Below, in pieces: positions 36,119 to 45,096 of a stretch of DNA of 64,000 nucleotides. The DNA is taken from positions 6,262,001-6,326,000 of the forward strand of contig NZ_LT607412.1 of the NCBI RefSeq assembly GCF_900091455.1. The letters run 5' to 3'. Position 1 is the stretch's first letter. Each line of letters starts with the position of its first letter. The notes under the pieces were generated by a model. That model was not told the origin of the DNA, made no database searches, and worked only from the letters and a program-made list of their open reading frames with translations. The translations under genes were made by a program, and so were the position numbers. The stretch is from Micromonospora coriariae (GTDB lineage: Bacteria; Actinomycetota; Actinomycetes; Mycobacteriales; Micromonosporaceae).

Positions 36119-38673
36119 TGTTCCGGGCGACACTGAAAAGTCTGCTGGCCCGCAAGGTCCGGCTGATCCTGTCCGGGCTGGCGGTGGTGCTCGGAGTGAT
36201 GTTCGTGTCGGGCGCGTTCGTGCTCACCGACACGCTGGGCCGCTCCTTCGACTCGGTCTTCGCCGACGGGTTCTCCGAGATCGACGTGAACGTCGCGGCG
36301 AAGCCGAAGGTGGAGGTCAGCGAGGTCGAGGGCGAGCAGACCGCCAACCCGCTGCCCGCCGCCGTGGTGGAGCGGGTCGAGCAGATCCCGGGGGTGGCCT
36401 CGGCGACGGGCGTCGTGAACGCCGACGGCGCCCGGGTGATCGGCAGCAACGGCAAGGTGGTCACCTCCTTCGGTCCGCCGCAGTTGGGCGAGAACTGGAC
36501 CGGGGAGAGCGAGCTGCTGCAACTGCGCGAGGGGCGCGGGCCGCAGGCCGACGACGAGATCGTGATCAACAAGTCGCTGGCCACGGCGGCGAAGCTGCAG
36601 GTCGGCCAGAAGGTCGGCGTGCTGACCGCGTTCGAGTCCAAGAAGCGGGATTTCACCCTGGTGGGCATCCTCGGTTACAGCGGTGACCGGGACTCGATCG
36701 GCGGGGTGAACGAGGTCTTCTTCACCACCCCGGTGGCTCAGCGGCTGATGCTCGGCACGCCGGACACGTTCAGCAGCGTCACGGTGCGCGCCGCCGACGG
36801 CGTCTCGCACGAGGTGCTGCGCGACGACGTGGCCCGCAGCCTGGGCGCGGAGTTCGAGGTGAAGACCGGCGAGCAGGTGGCGGCGGACGCCGCGGCCGGC
36901 CTGAAGGAGGGCCTCTCCTTCTTCAACAAGATCCTGCTCGGCTTCGCCGCGGTGGCGCTGCTGGTGGGCACCTTCCTGATCCTGAACACTTTCTCGATCA
37001 TCGTTGCCCAGCGCACCCGGGAGCTGGCGCTGATGCGCGCCATCGGGGCCAGCGGCCGGCAGATCATCGGGTCGGTGGTGCTGGAGGCGATCGCGGTCGG
37101 GCTGATCGCGTCGGTGCTCGGCCTGGCGGCCGGCATCGGGGTGGGCGCGCTGCTGGCGTTCCTGTTCGGCAAGCTGGCCGGTGGGCTCACCCTGGCGGGC
37201 ATCGGCGTGCCGGCGGCCGCGGTGATCGGCTCGTTCGCGGTCGGTCTGGTGATCACCGTGGTGGCGGCGTTGCTGCCGGCGCTGCGGGCGTCCCGGATTC
37301 CGCCGATCGCCGCCATGCAGGACGTGGCGACTCCGGACCGGCCGCTCACCAAGATCACCATCGCCGGGTCGGTGGTCACCGGCATCGGCGCCGTGCTGCT
37401 CTTCCTCGGGCTCAGCGGCAACGCCAGCGGTCAGACGCTGCCCACCATCCTGGGTGGGGTGCTGTTCGCCTTCATCGGCGTGGCGCTGCTGACGCCGCTG
37501 ATCAGCCGGCCGGTGGTGAGCCTGCTCGGGGCGATCTTCTCCTGGTCGGTGCCGGGCAAGCTGGGCCGGCTGAACTCGGGGCGCAACCCGCGCCGGACCG
37601 CGATCACGGCAGCCGCCCTGATGGTCGGCATCGCGTTGGTCACCGGCGTCACGGTGATCCTCGACTCGGCCAAGGGCAGCATCAGCGCTCTCGCCGAGGA
37701 CACCATCAAGGCCGAGCTGGTGATCTCCGGGGTGCAGGGCGGCCCGCGGCCGCCGAGCTTCGACCCGGGGGTGCTGGACCAGGCCAAGGCCCTGCCCGGC
37801 GTGCAGATGGTCGACGGCGAGTACGGCGACATGGCGAAGCTGAACGGCGAGAGCACCTGGGTCGCGGCGAGCAGCGACGTCGCGTCGCTGCGGCAGATCT
37901 TCGGTGCCAAGCCCACCGCCGGTGACATCGACCGGCTCAGCCCGACGCAGATGCTGGTCAGCTCGGACACCGCCGACTCCCGCGGCCTGTCGGTGGGCTC
38001 GACTGTGAACGTGCAGCTGACCCGGGGCGAGGCGCGGACGTACACGGTCAGCGGCATCTACGAGTCCTCGCAGCTGACCAACCCGGTGCTGCTGCCGGTG
38101 ACGGCGGCGAAGGACTTCGCCATCCCGCAGCCCATCCAGGGCTTCATCCAGCTGGCCCCCGGCACTCGGGTCGCCGACGTGCAGCCCCGGGTGGAGACGC
38201 TGCTCGCGGACAGCCCCGAGGTGTCGGTGGCCGATCGGGAAGCGTTCATCGATCAGCAGACGGGTCAGCTCGACGGCCTGCTCACGATGATCCAGATTCT
38301 GCTGGCGCTGGCCATCGTGATCGCCGTGCTGGGCATCATCAACACCCTGGCGCTGTCGGTGCTGGAGCGGACCCGCGAGCTGGGTCTGCTGCGGGCGATC
38401 GGCCTGCGCCGCGGGCAGACCATGGGAATGATCACCGTGGAGGCGGTGGTGATCTCCGTGTTCGGCGCGCTGCTCGGCGTGGTGGTCGGCAGCGGCCTCG
38501 GCGCGGCCGTGGTCGAGGCGCTCAAGGACGAGGGGATCACCGACCTGATCCTGCCGTGGGGACAGATGGGTGTCTTCCTCGGTCTCGCCGCGATCATCGG
38601 GGTGGTGGCCGCGGTGCTCCCGGCGGTCCGGGCGGCAAGGATCAACGTCCTGGGCGCGATCGCCCACGACTGA
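36118..38673 (+). CDS. FtsX/MacB-type ABC permease with eight predicted helices
   Basis: 851 residues. Two FtsX modules: helix 1 at about 17-40, then an extracytoplasmic MacB-like domain to residue 265, three helices to 410, a fifth helix around 425-445 and 470-480, a second extracytoplasmic domain (about 525-710), and three C-terminal helices. [20 protein letters not shown] and [19 protein letters not shown] are the coupling helices. Mechanotransmission export is inferred; substrate unknown. The hairpin at 38683-38722 ends the operon. Confidence 0.92.
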   Translation: MFRATLKSLLARKVRLILSGLAVVLGVMFVSGAFVLTDTLGRSFDSVFADGFSEIDVNVAAKPKVEVSEVEGEQTANPLPAAVVERVEQIPGVASATGVVNADGARVIGSNGKVVTSFGPPQLGENWTGESELLQLREGRGPQADDEIVINKSLATAAKLQVGQKVGVLTAFESKKRDFTLVGILGYSGDRDSIGGVNEVFFTTPVAQRLMLGTPDTFSSVTVRAADGVSHEVLRDDVARSLGAEFEVKTGEQVAADAAAGLKEGLSFFNKILLGFAAVALLVGTFLILNTFSIIVAQRTRELALMRAIGASGRQIIGSVVLEAIAVGLIASVLGLAAGIGVGALLAFLFGKLAGGLTLAGIGVPAAAVIGSFAVGLVITVVAALLPALRASRIPPIAAMQDVATPDRPLTKITIAGSVVTGIGAVLLFLGLSGNASGQTLPTILGGVLFAFIGVALLTPLISRPVVSLLGAIFSWSVPGKLGRLNSGRNPRRTAITAAALMVGIALVTGVTVILDSAKGSISALAEDTIKAELVISGVQGGPRPPSFDPGVLDQAKALPGVQMVDGEYGDMAKLNGESTWVAASSDVASLRQIFGAKPTAGDIDRLSPTQMLVSSDTADSRGLSVGSTVNVQLTRGEARTYTVSGIYESSQLTNPVLLPVTAAKDFAIPQPIQGFIQLAPGTRVADVQPRVETLLADSPEVSVADREAFIDQQTGQLDGLLTMIQILLALAIVIAVLGIINTLALSVLERTRELGLLRAIGLRRGQTMGMITVEAVVISVFGALLGVVVGSGLGAAVVEALKDEGITDLILPWGQMGVFLGLAAIIGVVAAVLPAVRAARINVLGAIAHD

Positions 38674-38682
38674 CCGCTCAAC

Positions 38683-38722
38683 CACGAGACCCCGGCGCCA
38701 CTCGCGGCGTCGGGGTCTCGTG
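38683..38722 (+). terminator. Hairpin terminator of the ABC exporter operon
   Basis: 38683-38699 pairs with 38706-38722: 12 perfect pairs, one G-T pair, then four more, around a 6-nt loop. It starts 10 nt after the permease stop. No U-tract. Confidence 0.8.
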
Positions 38723-38798
38723 CTGTGCGACCTGGCCGAATGTCCTCCGACCCGGACGTCGAGCTGCCAGGATGACCGTGCGGGCCGGGAGGGGTGAC

Positions 38799-39176
38799 AT
38801 GACCGACCAGGATGCCTACCAGCGGGCACTGGACAACGCCGAGCGGCTGCTCGGTCAGCCACTCGCGCTGCCCCTGGCTAACGGCGAGCCGCCGGTGGGG
38901 CAGGATTTCCGCCGCCTCGCCACCGTGCAGACCTTTGGCGAGGCGTGGCCCCGGGAGGGGTTGGACGTGCGCAGCCGCTGCCTGGTCTCGGTGGCGATCG
39001 CCGCAACCCTCGGCACCCACGAGCCGCTGCGCGGCCAGCTGCGCATCGCCCTGCACTCGGGGGTGACCAGGGAGGAGATCGTCGAGTTGTTCATCCACCT
39101 GGCCGCCTATGCGGGGGCCGCCCGGGCGTTCGACAGCTACCAGGTGGTCGCGGCGGTCTTCGCCGAGCGCCCCTGA
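38799..39176 (+). CDS. Carboxymuconolactone decarboxylase-family protein
   Basis: 125 residues from ATG 38799, with GGGAGGGG ahead. All-alpha CMD fold: [57 protein letters not shown]. The AhpD-type Cys-x2-Cys pair is missing; the motif carries a single Cys and His61-like position, as in true gamma-carboxymuconolactone decarboxylases. No aromatic catabolism genes are nearby, so the substrate is uncertain. Confidence 0.83.
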   Translation: MTDQDAYQRALDNAERLLGQPLALPLANGEPPVGQDFRRLATVQTFGEAWPREGLDVRSRCLVSVAIAATLGTHEPLRGQLRIALHSGVTREEIVELFIHLAAYAGAARAFDSYQVVAAVFAERP

Positions 39177-39192
39177 CCCGCGCCGGCCCCGG

Positions 39193-39963
39193 TCAGCCGG
39201 TCGCGCCGGCCCGGTTGACCAGCAGCGCGGTGAGCAGATCCAGGTCCGCGCCGGTCAGGCTCTCCACCTGGTGTACGCCGGGCATGTCCGGCAGGGGCGC
39301 CTCCGCGGGTACGGCCAGCACCGCCGCACCGGCGGCGAGCGCGCTGGCCACCCCGGTCGGCGAGTCCTCGATCGCCACGCAGCGGCCGACCGGCACATCC
39401 AGCAGCCGGGCGGCGGTCAGGTACGGCTCGGGGTGCGGCTTGGTCGCGACGACCTCGTCGCCGCAGACCACCACGTCGAAGCTGTCCCGCCCGAGGGTGT
39501 CCAGGGCGATCTCGACCAGTGGCCGGCCGCTGGAGGTGACCAGCGCGGTGGGGATGCCCGCCGCCCGGACCGCGCGCAGCAGGGCGAGCGCCCCAGGACG
39601 CCAGCGCAGCCCGCCGCGGAACAGCTCCAGGATCCGGGCGTTGATCCACGCCGCGCTGGCCTCCGGGTCCCGTTCGGGCTGACCCAGGTCGTCGTGCAGG
39701 ATGCGCATCGACTCGGCCATGCTGGTGCCGACGATCGACCGGCGGGCGGCGATGGAGAGCTCGCCGCCGTACTCCCGCGCGAGTTCCTGCAGTGCGACGT
39801 CCCACAGCTTCTCGCTGTCGACCAGCGTGCCGTCCATGTCGAAGAGCACGGCGGCGGGGTGATGGCTGCTCAGCGGATCCTCCAGGGTCGTGGCGACACC
39901 GGCGATCCTGCCAGGGCCGGCCGCCGCCGGTGGCGGCGGCGGGCGCCGGGGTGACCGGGGCAA
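39193..39963 (-). CDS. HAD-superfamily hydrolase, beta-phosphoglucomutase-like; start uncertain
   Basis: HAD motifs: VLFDMDGTLVDSEKLWD, ALVTSSGRP, KPHPEPYL and AIEDSPTGVASALAAG. The FDMDGTLVDSE start and the small helical cap point to the beta-phosphoglucomutase/phosphatase subfamily. The start is unclear. TTG 39963, 6 nt after the upstream stop, is used here, but it adds a proline-rich stretch of 20 residues. The next in-frame candidate is GTG 39853, directly at the first HAD strand. No ATG lies between. The upstream neighbour, on the same strand, is a lipoprotein metallopeptidase. Confidence 0.78.
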   Translation of the reverse strand: MPRSPRRPPPPPAAAGPGRIAGVATTLEDPLSSHHPAAVLFDMDGTLVDSEKLWDVALQELAREYGGELSIAARRSIVGTSMAESMRILHDDLGQPERDPEASAAWINARILELFRGGLRWRPGALALLRAVRAAGIPTALVTSSGRPLVEIALDTLGRDSFDVVVCGDEVVATKPHPEPYLTAARLLDVPVGRCVAIEDSPTGVASALAAGAAVLAVPAEAPLPDMPGVHQVESLTGADLDLLTALLVNRAGATG

Positions 39964-39968
39964 CCCGC

Positions 39969-40712
39969 TCAGCCCAGGTCGCAGGCCTTCAGCGAGCGCT
40001 CGTAGCCGCGGAAGAACGACTCGGTGCGCTGCTCGGCGGTGCCGTGCGATCCCTCGGCGAACCACGGCTGGTTCGGGTCGTCGCCGACCGCCGCCACCCC
40101 CTCCCGGAACTCCTCCAGGTCACCCTCGGCCAGGCTCAGGTCGCCGGAACGCACCGAGTCACCGAGGTACGCCCCGGCCATGCAGTCGGCCTGCAACTCC
40201 TGCTGGATGGTGAAGCTGTAGTTGATGCCGAGCCGCACCTGGATGCCGTGGGCGTATTCGTGACCGAGCAGGTAGAACACGAACGCGTCACCGACCTGGC
40301 GGAACGCCCCAACCGACCAGGCGATGTCGTAGGCGATGAAGTCGCCCCGGGAGCAGTAGACCGCGTTGTTGCGCGGCAATGGTTGGCCGCCGCAGGACAC
40401 CTCACCCGCCCGCTGGTACGGGGTGATCCGCCGGATGGGCTGGAAGCGCTGCCCGGACGCCTTGAACTGGGCCGCCCAGTACCGCTCGGCGACCGCCTGG
40501 GCGTCGGCGACGTCCTGCTCGAACTCGGCAACGCTGGTGGTGCTGTCGGCCCGGGTGGTGCTGGGCCCCGGCGAGGCCGCCGACCGGTCCGGTGCGGGGC
40601 GCTCACCCTCCGGTTCGGCCAGCCCACCGCCGGCGCACGCGACCGACACCAGCGCGGCGATCAGCAGGCCCGCCAGCGGACCTCGGGCAGCACGTCCTGA
40701 TCGTGCCCTCAC
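39969..40712 (-). CDS. Lipoprotein neutral zinc metallopeptidase
   Basis: 247 residues. Signal peptide with lipobox VSVAC; Cys26 is the lipid-modified residue. Then a low-complexity linker and a YpfJ-like metallopeptidase domain: RAGEVSCGG...NAVYCSRGDFIAYD, the zinc site LLGHEYAHGIQ, and QQELQADCMAGAYLGD with the Glu/Asp ligand. The cysteine pair may form a disulfide outside the cell. The protein is predicted to be a membrane-anchored extracellular peptidase; substrate unknown. Confidence 0.88.
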   Translation of the reverse strand: MRARSGRAARGPLAGLLIAALVSVACAGGGLAEPEGERPAPDRSAASPGPSTTRADSTTSVAEFEQDVADAQAVAERYWAAQFKASGQRFQPIRRITPYQRAGEVSCGGQPLPRNNAVYCSRGDFIAYDIAWSVGAFRQVGDAFVFYLLGHEYAHGIQVRLGINYSFTIQQELQADCMAGAYLGDSVRSGDLSLAEGDLEEFREGVAAVGDDPNQPWFAEGSHGTAEQRTESFFRGYERSLKACDLG

Positions 40713-40929
40713 TGTGCCTCCCCTGGCGTCCGTGCTGAGCTAGGCAGTACCCCGACGATACGGCCGCCATGCCCACCACCTCATTCACGTGCGTGGCCGC
40801 CGGGTGGTTCACGGCTCAGGCTTGTGCACGGGTCAGGCCTGTGCACGGGTCAGGCGCGGTTCACGGCGTCGGGGTTGAACGGCCACAATGGGCCGGGGCG
40901 GATGTCGCCGTCCGGTGAGGAGAGTCGTC

Positions 40930-41295
40930 GTGCACGTGCTGGGCAGCCGCCGGCGCAGTCAGCCGGCCCCGCCGCACATCGTGTGGCGCTCGCTGCGCGA
41001 CCCGTACGAGGCCGGCAGCCGGCCCTGGCTGGAACTGCGCGACGACGAGGTGGCGCCCCGGGTGGTGGCGGGCTACGCGCCGGTGCTGCTGATCTGGTCG
41101 TCCCTGTGGCCGCACCGGCCCCTCGACCGGATCCGCTTCGACCTGGCTCCCGGGCCGCCCGGGAGTCAGGACTGTGACCTGCGCTGGACACTCACCACCG
41201 ACGGGGAACTGCCGGGCGAAAGCACCCTCGGGTACCTGCGCCACCGTCTCAACTACCTGATCAACAACCGGCTGCGGCTCTCCTACGGGCAGTAG
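40930..41295 (+). CDS. Conserved hypothetical protein
   Basis: 121 residues from GTG 40930, set by AGGAG at 40918-40922. The region RSLRDPYEAGSRPWLELRDDEVAPRVV and CDLRWTLTTDGELPGESTLGYLRHRLNYLINNRLRLSYGQ suggests a small alpha/beta fold similar to polyketide cyclase/SRPBCC-like proteins, but this is weak. No signal peptide or membrane helix. It converges with the small membrane-protein gene 5 bp downstream. Confidence 0.6.
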   Translation: MHVLGSRRRSQPAPPHIVWRSLRDPYEAGSRPWLELRDDEVAPRVVAGYAPVLLIWSSLWPHRPLDRIRFDLAPGPPGSQDCDLRWTLTTDGELPGESTLGYLRHRLNYLINNRLRLSYGQ

Positions 41296-41300
41296 ATAGG

Positions 41301-41510
41301 TCAGCCCGTGCTGTCGCGGCCCCGCTGCCACAGGTCGCCCTGCTCGCCGTGCCGCTCGGCCTCGTACCGGTGCTGCCTTGCCCGCGCGTCCCGCCCGGCG
41401 GCATCGTCGTCCACGGATCGCAACCGCGCCCGATCACGCCACGCGACCACCCCGAACGCCGCACCCCCCACCGCGGCAAAAACCCCAACCACCACCCACA
41501 CCGTCGTCAT
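41301..41510 (-). CDS. Small single-helix membrane protein
   Basis: 69 residues: N-terminal membrane helix (VWVVVGVFAAVGGAAFGVVAW) and a basic/acidic cytoplasmic tail rich in Arg, Asp and Gln. No recognised family. It sits in a short gap, convergent with the preceding gene. Confidence 0.5.
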   Translation of the reverse strand: MTTVWVVVGVFAAVGGAAFGVVAWRDRARLRSVDDDAAGRDARARQHRYEAERHGEQGDLWQRGRDSTG

Positions 41511-41575
41511 CCCGCCACGCTAACCACCCCCCACCACCCCCTCCCCGCGCCCGTCCCCCCGCACCCCAGTCTGTT

Positions 41576-41630
41576 GATCATGAAGTTATCGCCGGGTGGC
41601 ACGGCGTGTCGTGACAACAACTTCATGATC
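41576..41630. repeat. Palindromic intergenic repeat (12-bp arms)
   Basis: GATCATGAAGTT (41576-41587) and AACTTCATGATC (41619-41630) are perfect inverted copies around 31 bp, with further symmetry outside (TTGATC/GATCGA). A C-rich tract precedes it (about 41523-41568). It resembles a dispersed palindromic element rather than a terminator. Confidence 0.65.
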
Positions 41631-41750
41631 GACGCGCGCTGAGGGGGTGGGGTGGGGAGTGTGGGGTCGTAGCTTGTCCGGGTGGGGTGGGTGGCTTCGA
41701 CGTCTCTGGTAGAGCGGCGCCGGGGTGGCGCCGGAACAGGAGGGACCATC

Positions 41751-42152
41751 GTGAAGTACATGATCCTGCTCTACGGCTCGCAGCAGGACTACGACGTGCT
41801 GACCGGCCGGGCGACCGACCGACCGGCCATGTCGACCGAGCAGATCGCGGCCATGCACAAGCACATGGAGACGTTCCACCAGGCACTCGCCGAGTCCGGG
41901 GAACTGGTCGACGCCCGGGGGCTCAGCGAGCCGGTGCACGCCCGCCGCGTGCAGGTGCGCGACGGCGCGCCGGTGGTCACCGACGGCCCGTACCCGGAGA
42001 CGCAGGAGGTGCTGGCCGGCTACACCATCGTGGAGTGCGCCAGCTTCGACCGGGCCACCGAGATCGCCGCCGGCCTGGTCGACCCGGACTCCCCCGGCGG
42101 GTACGTGGACGTGCGGCCGGTGCTGGACGGCGTCGAGGACCTGGCTGGCTGA
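41751..42152 (+). CDS. YCII/DGPF-domain protein, ECF sigma partner
   Basis: 133 residues from GTG 41751, with GGAGGGACC just upstream; the frame from 41682 is longer but lacks a site. DGPF-domain features: KYMILLYGS, the central helices, GAPVVTDGPYPETQEVLAGYTIVECASFDRATEIA and a C-terminal VDVRPV. These small proteins are encoded beside ECF42-type sigma factors and are thought to be their cognate effectors or enzymes. The sigma gene begins 3 bp downstream. Confidence 0.85.
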   Translation: MKYMILLYGSQQDYDVLTGRATDRPAMSTEQIAAMHKHMETFHQALAESGELVDARGLSEPVHARRVQVRDGAPVVTDGPYPETQEVLAGYTIVECASFDRATEIAAGLVDPDSPGGYVDVRPVLDGVEDLAG

Positions 42153-42155
42153 CCG

Positions 42156-43418
42156 GTGCCGGAGACCGCTCCACCCGTCGAGGACCTGCTGCGTACGCTC
42201 GCGCCGCAGGTCCTCGGCGCGCTGGTACGTCGCTACGGGCACTTCGACACCGCCGAGGACGCTGTCCAGGAGGCGCTGATCGCCGCGGCGAGCGGTTGGC
42301 CGCGCGATGGCGTACCGGAGAGCCCCCGCGGCTGGCTGATCACCGTGGCGTCCCGCCGGCTGACCGACCTGCTGCGCAGCGAGCAGGCGCGGACGCGGCG
42401 GGAGGACGCCGTGGCGCGGTGGGTGCTGCCCGAGCAGTGGCACGCGCCCGCCGCCGACCGACCGCCGGCGGACGCCGACGACACGCTCATCCTGCTGTTC
42501 CTGTGCTGCCATCCGGCGCTGTCGCCGGCCTCGCAGATCGCGCTCACGCTGCGCGCGGTGGGCGGGTTGAGCACCGCCGAGGTGGCCCGGTCCTTCCTGG
42601 TGCCCGAGGCGACGATGACCCGGCGGATCAGCCGGGGCAAACAAAGGATCCGGGCCAGCGGGCTGCGGTTCGCGCCGCCCACCGCCGCGGAGCGCGCCGA
42701 CCGGCTCGCCGCCGTGCTGCACGTGCTGTACCTGATCTTCACCGAGGGGTACGCGCGCACCGCCGGCCCCGGCCTTCTGCGCGGCGATTTGACCGCCGAG
42801 GCGATCCGGCTGGCCCGGCTGGTGCACCGCCTGCTGCCGGACGATCCCGAGGTGACCGGCCTGCTCGCGTTGATGCTGCTCACCGACGCGCGCGCCCCGG
42901 CCCGGATCGGCCCGCACGGCGAGCTGGTGCCGATGGCCGAGCAGGACCGCGGCCGGTGGCGGGCCGACCAGATCGCCGAAGGGGTCGCTCTGATCACCGC
43001 GGCGCTGCCGCGCGGGATCGTCGGGCCGTACCAGCTCCAGGCGGCCATCGCGGCCGTGCACGACGAGGCGCCCAGCGCGGAGGACACCGACTGGGCCCAG
43101 ATCACCGCCCTGTACGAGGTGCTGCTGGGTATCTCCGACAACCCGGTCGTGGCGCTCAACCACGCGGTGGCGGTGGCGATGGGCCGGGGCGCGCCGGCCG
43201 GGCTGGCGCTGCTCGCCGAGCTGGCCGACGACAGCCGGCTGGCCGACGATCCCCGCCTGCCGGCCGCCCGCGCCCATCTGTGGGAGCTGACCGGTGAACG
43301 GGTCGCGGCGCGGGAGGCGTACCGGATGGCGGCGGCGCGGTCGACGAACCTGGCGCAGCAGCGCTACCTGAACGCCCGCGCGGACCGGCTGGCAGACGAC
43401 TCGGGCGCCGGTCGGTGA
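42156..43418 (+). CDS. ECF sigma factor, ECF42 type with C-terminal helical extension
   Basis: 420 residues. Sigma region 2 (HFDTAEDAVQEALIAAASGWPRDGVPESPRGWLITVASRRLTD) and region 4 (GGLSTAEVARSFLVPEATMTRRISRGKQRIR) lie in the first 175 residues. The remaining 245 residues form the long helical/TPR-like extension of this group, with EGYARTAGPGLLRGDLTAEAIRLARL. No anti-sigma gene is present; the extension and the DGPF partner upstream probably control activity. GTG 42156 is 3 bp after the DGPF stop. Confidence 0.9.
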   Translation: MPETAPPVEDLLRTLAPQVLGALVRRYGHFDTAEDAVQEALIAAASGWPRDGVPESPRGWLITVASRRLTDLLRSEQARTRREDAVARWVLPEQWHAPAADRPPADADDTLILLFLCCHPALSPASQIALTLRAVGGLSTAEVARSFLVPEATMTRRISRGKQRIRASGLRFAPPTAAERADRLAAVLHVLYLIFTEGYARTAGPGLLRGDLTAEAIRLARLVHRLLPDDPEVTGLLALMLLTDARAPARIGPHGELVPMAEQDRGRWRADQIAEGVALITAALPRGIVGPYQLQAAIAAVHDEAPSAEDTDWAQITALYEVLLGISDNPVVALNHAVAVAMGRGAPAGLALLAELADDSRLADDPRLPAARAHLWELTGERVAAREAYRMAAARSTNLAQQRYLNARADRLADDSGAGR

Positions 43419-43467
43419 AGGAAGGGACCCTTCTTATCGCCAGGCGGTAAGAAGGGACCCTTCCTTA
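43416..43467. repeat. Large imperfect hairpin between convergent genes
   Basis: Two copies of an AAGGAAGGGACCCTTCTTA-like unit face each other around a short GCCAGGC apex. Most positions pair, with about three mismatches. Each arm is itself nearly palindromic. It fills the gap between the sigma gene and the antiporter gene and could be a bidirectional terminator. The motif recurs widely in Micromonospora as I recall, which cannot be tested here. Confidence 0.6.
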
Positions 43468-43478
43468 CGGGCGGCGGG

Positions 43479-44579
43479 TCAGGGGCTGGCGGCCAGGAAG
43501 ACGAAGGCGGCCAGCAACACCAGGTGCACGCCACCCTGCAACACGTTGGCCCGGCCCGGCACGACGGTCAGCACCGCGGTCACCGCGGTGAGTGCGAGCA
43601 GTGCGAGCTGGGTGCCGCCGAGGCCGAGCAGCAGCGGGCCGTCCAGCCAGATCGAGGCGATCGCTATGGCCGGGATGGTCAGGCCGATGCTGGCCATCGC
43701 CGAGCCGAGCGCGAGGTTCAGGCTGATCTGCACCCGGTCACGGCGGGCGGCGCGGGCTGCGGCCAGGGTTTCGGGCAGCAGCACCAGCAGCGCGATGATG
43801 ACACCGACGAACGCGTGGGGCAGGTTCGCCGCCGCGACCCCGGCCTCGATGGTCGGGGAGACGGTCTTGGCGTCGCCGACCACCGCGACCAGCGCCACCA
43901 GCAGCAGCCCCAGACTGACCAGCGCCGCGCGCGTCGTCGGCGGCTTCGCGTGCTCCTCGGCGTCGATCACGTTGCCCTGGCTGTCGACCGGCAGGAAGTA
44001 GTCGCGGTGCCGGCCGGTCTGCACCAGCACGAACAGCCCGTACAGTGCCAACGACGCGACGGCGGCGAACGTGAGCTGGGCCGGGCTGAACTGCGGGCCG
44101 GGTCGGGCCGTGGTGAAGGTCGGGATGACCAGGCTCAGGGTAGCCAGGGTGATCACGGTGGCCAACGCCCCGCCGGTGCCCTCCGGATTGAACACCGCCA
44201 CCCGCCGGCGCAGCGCCCCGAGCAGCAGGGACAGGCCGAGTATCCCGTTACAGGTGATCATGACGGCGGCGAAGACGGTGTCCCGCGCGAGCGACTGGGT
44301 CTTCTCCGGCCCACTGATCATCAGCGTGACGATCAGGGCGACCTCGATCACGGTGACCGCGACGGCGAGCACCAGCGAACCGTACGGCTCGCCCACCCGG
44401 TGGGCGACCACCTCGGCGTGGTGCACAGCCGCGAGCACCGCGCCACCCAGCAGCGCCGCCACCACCAGCACGACGGGTGCCGGTAAATCCCGCCCCCACG
44501 TCACGAGCAGCACCAGAACGGCGAGCACGGGTACGGCGACGGTCCAGTCGGTCAGTCGGGAACGAAGCAGGGCGGCCAT
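43479..44579 (-). CDS. ChaA-like calcium/proton antiporter
   Basis: 366 residues, about eleven membrane helices. The two CaCA repeats carry the ion-binding helices: GEPYGSLVLAVAVTVIEVALIV in the first, LPETLAAARAARRDRVQISLNLALGSAMASIGLTIPAIA in the second, with the conserved acidic and Asn/Ser residues. An acidic loop (DSQGNVIDAEEHAKPP) separates the halves. Export of Ca2+ or Na+ against protons is expected. The likely -10 is CAGTGT just ahead of ATG 44579. Confidence 0.87.
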   Translation of the reverse strand: MAALLRSRLTDWTVAVPVLAVLVLLVTWGRDLPAPVVLVVAALLGGAVLAAVHHAEVVAHRVGEPYGSLVLAVAVTVIEVALIVTLMISGPEKTQSLARDTVFAAVMITCNGILGLSLLLGALRRRVAVFNPEGTGGALATVITLATLSLVIPTFTTARPGPQFSPAQLTFAAVASLALYGLFVLVQTGRHRDYFLPVDSQGNVIDAEEHAKPPTTRAALVSLGLLLVALVAVVGDAKTVSPTIEAGVAAANLPHAFVGVIIALLVLLPETLAAARAARRDRVQISLNLALGSAMASIGLTIPAIAIASIWLDGPLLLGLGGTQLALLALTAVTAVLTVVPGRANVLQGGVHLVLLAAFVFLAASP

Positions 44580-44708
44580 GGCACAAACACTGCCAGGTCA
44601 AGTGATCATGTGCCCACCATCGACGCAGCCGTCCCGGGGTGGTGGCACGCTCCACTGCGGTCCATGGCCACGATCGCCGACCGCACCGACGCCATCCGCG
44701 CAGAAACC

Positions 44709-44727
44709 GTAACCTGTCGGTTACACT
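44709..44727 (+). promoter_or_regulatory. ArsR operator overlapping the -10 box
   Basis: GTAACC-TGTC-GGTTAC (44709-44724) is a perfect inverted repeat. It overlaps the -10 TACACT (44722-44727), which is 6 nt before GTG 44734. A repressor bound here would directly block RNA polymerase. Confidence 0.7.
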
Positions 44728-44733
44728 TTCGAG

Positions 44734-45096
44734 GTGGACGAGGTGGCCACCGCGATCGCGGACCCGGTACGACGGCGCATCCTGACCATGCTGCGCGACG
44801 AGCCGCTGGCCGCGGGCGAGATCGCCCAGCGGTTCGCGATCAGCCGACCCGCGATCAGTCGCCACCTGCGGTTGCTGCGGGAGAGCGGACTGGTCCGCGA
44901 CGACCTGATCGGCCGGAGGCGGATCTACCGCCTCGATCCCGGCCCGCTCGCCGAACTGGTCGACTGGCTCGCGCAGCTGGTCACCGCCGACCGGTGGGAG
45001 CGGCACCTCGACGCGTTGGAGACCGAGGTCTATCGAACCCGCCGGGAACGCCGCAGCGGCGGCCCGGCGGAGCACCGAAGGGAGCACACGGCATGA
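44734..45096 (+). CDS. ArsR-family winged-helix repressor
   Basis: 120 residues. VATAIADPVRRRILTMLRDEPLAAGEIAQRFAISRPAISRHLRLLRESGLVRDDLIGRRRIYRLDPG is a complete ArsR winged helix. The metal-binding cysteines of ArsR/SmtB sensors are absent, so it belongs to the group paired with SRPBCC proteins, which sense an organic ligand. The message is probably leaderless. It overlaps the next gene by 4 nt. Confidence 0.9.
   Translation: MDEVATAIADPVRRRILTMLRDEPLAAGEIAQRFAISRPAISRHLRLLRESGLVRDDLIGRRRIYRLDPGPLAELVDWLAQLVTADRWERHLDALETEVYRTRRERRSGGPAEHRREHTA

Noticed and set aside
35233..38862. 1209-codon open frame antisense to the ABC operon
   Set aside because: Low-complexity H/R/Q-rich translation, a shadow of the ABC ATPase and permease.
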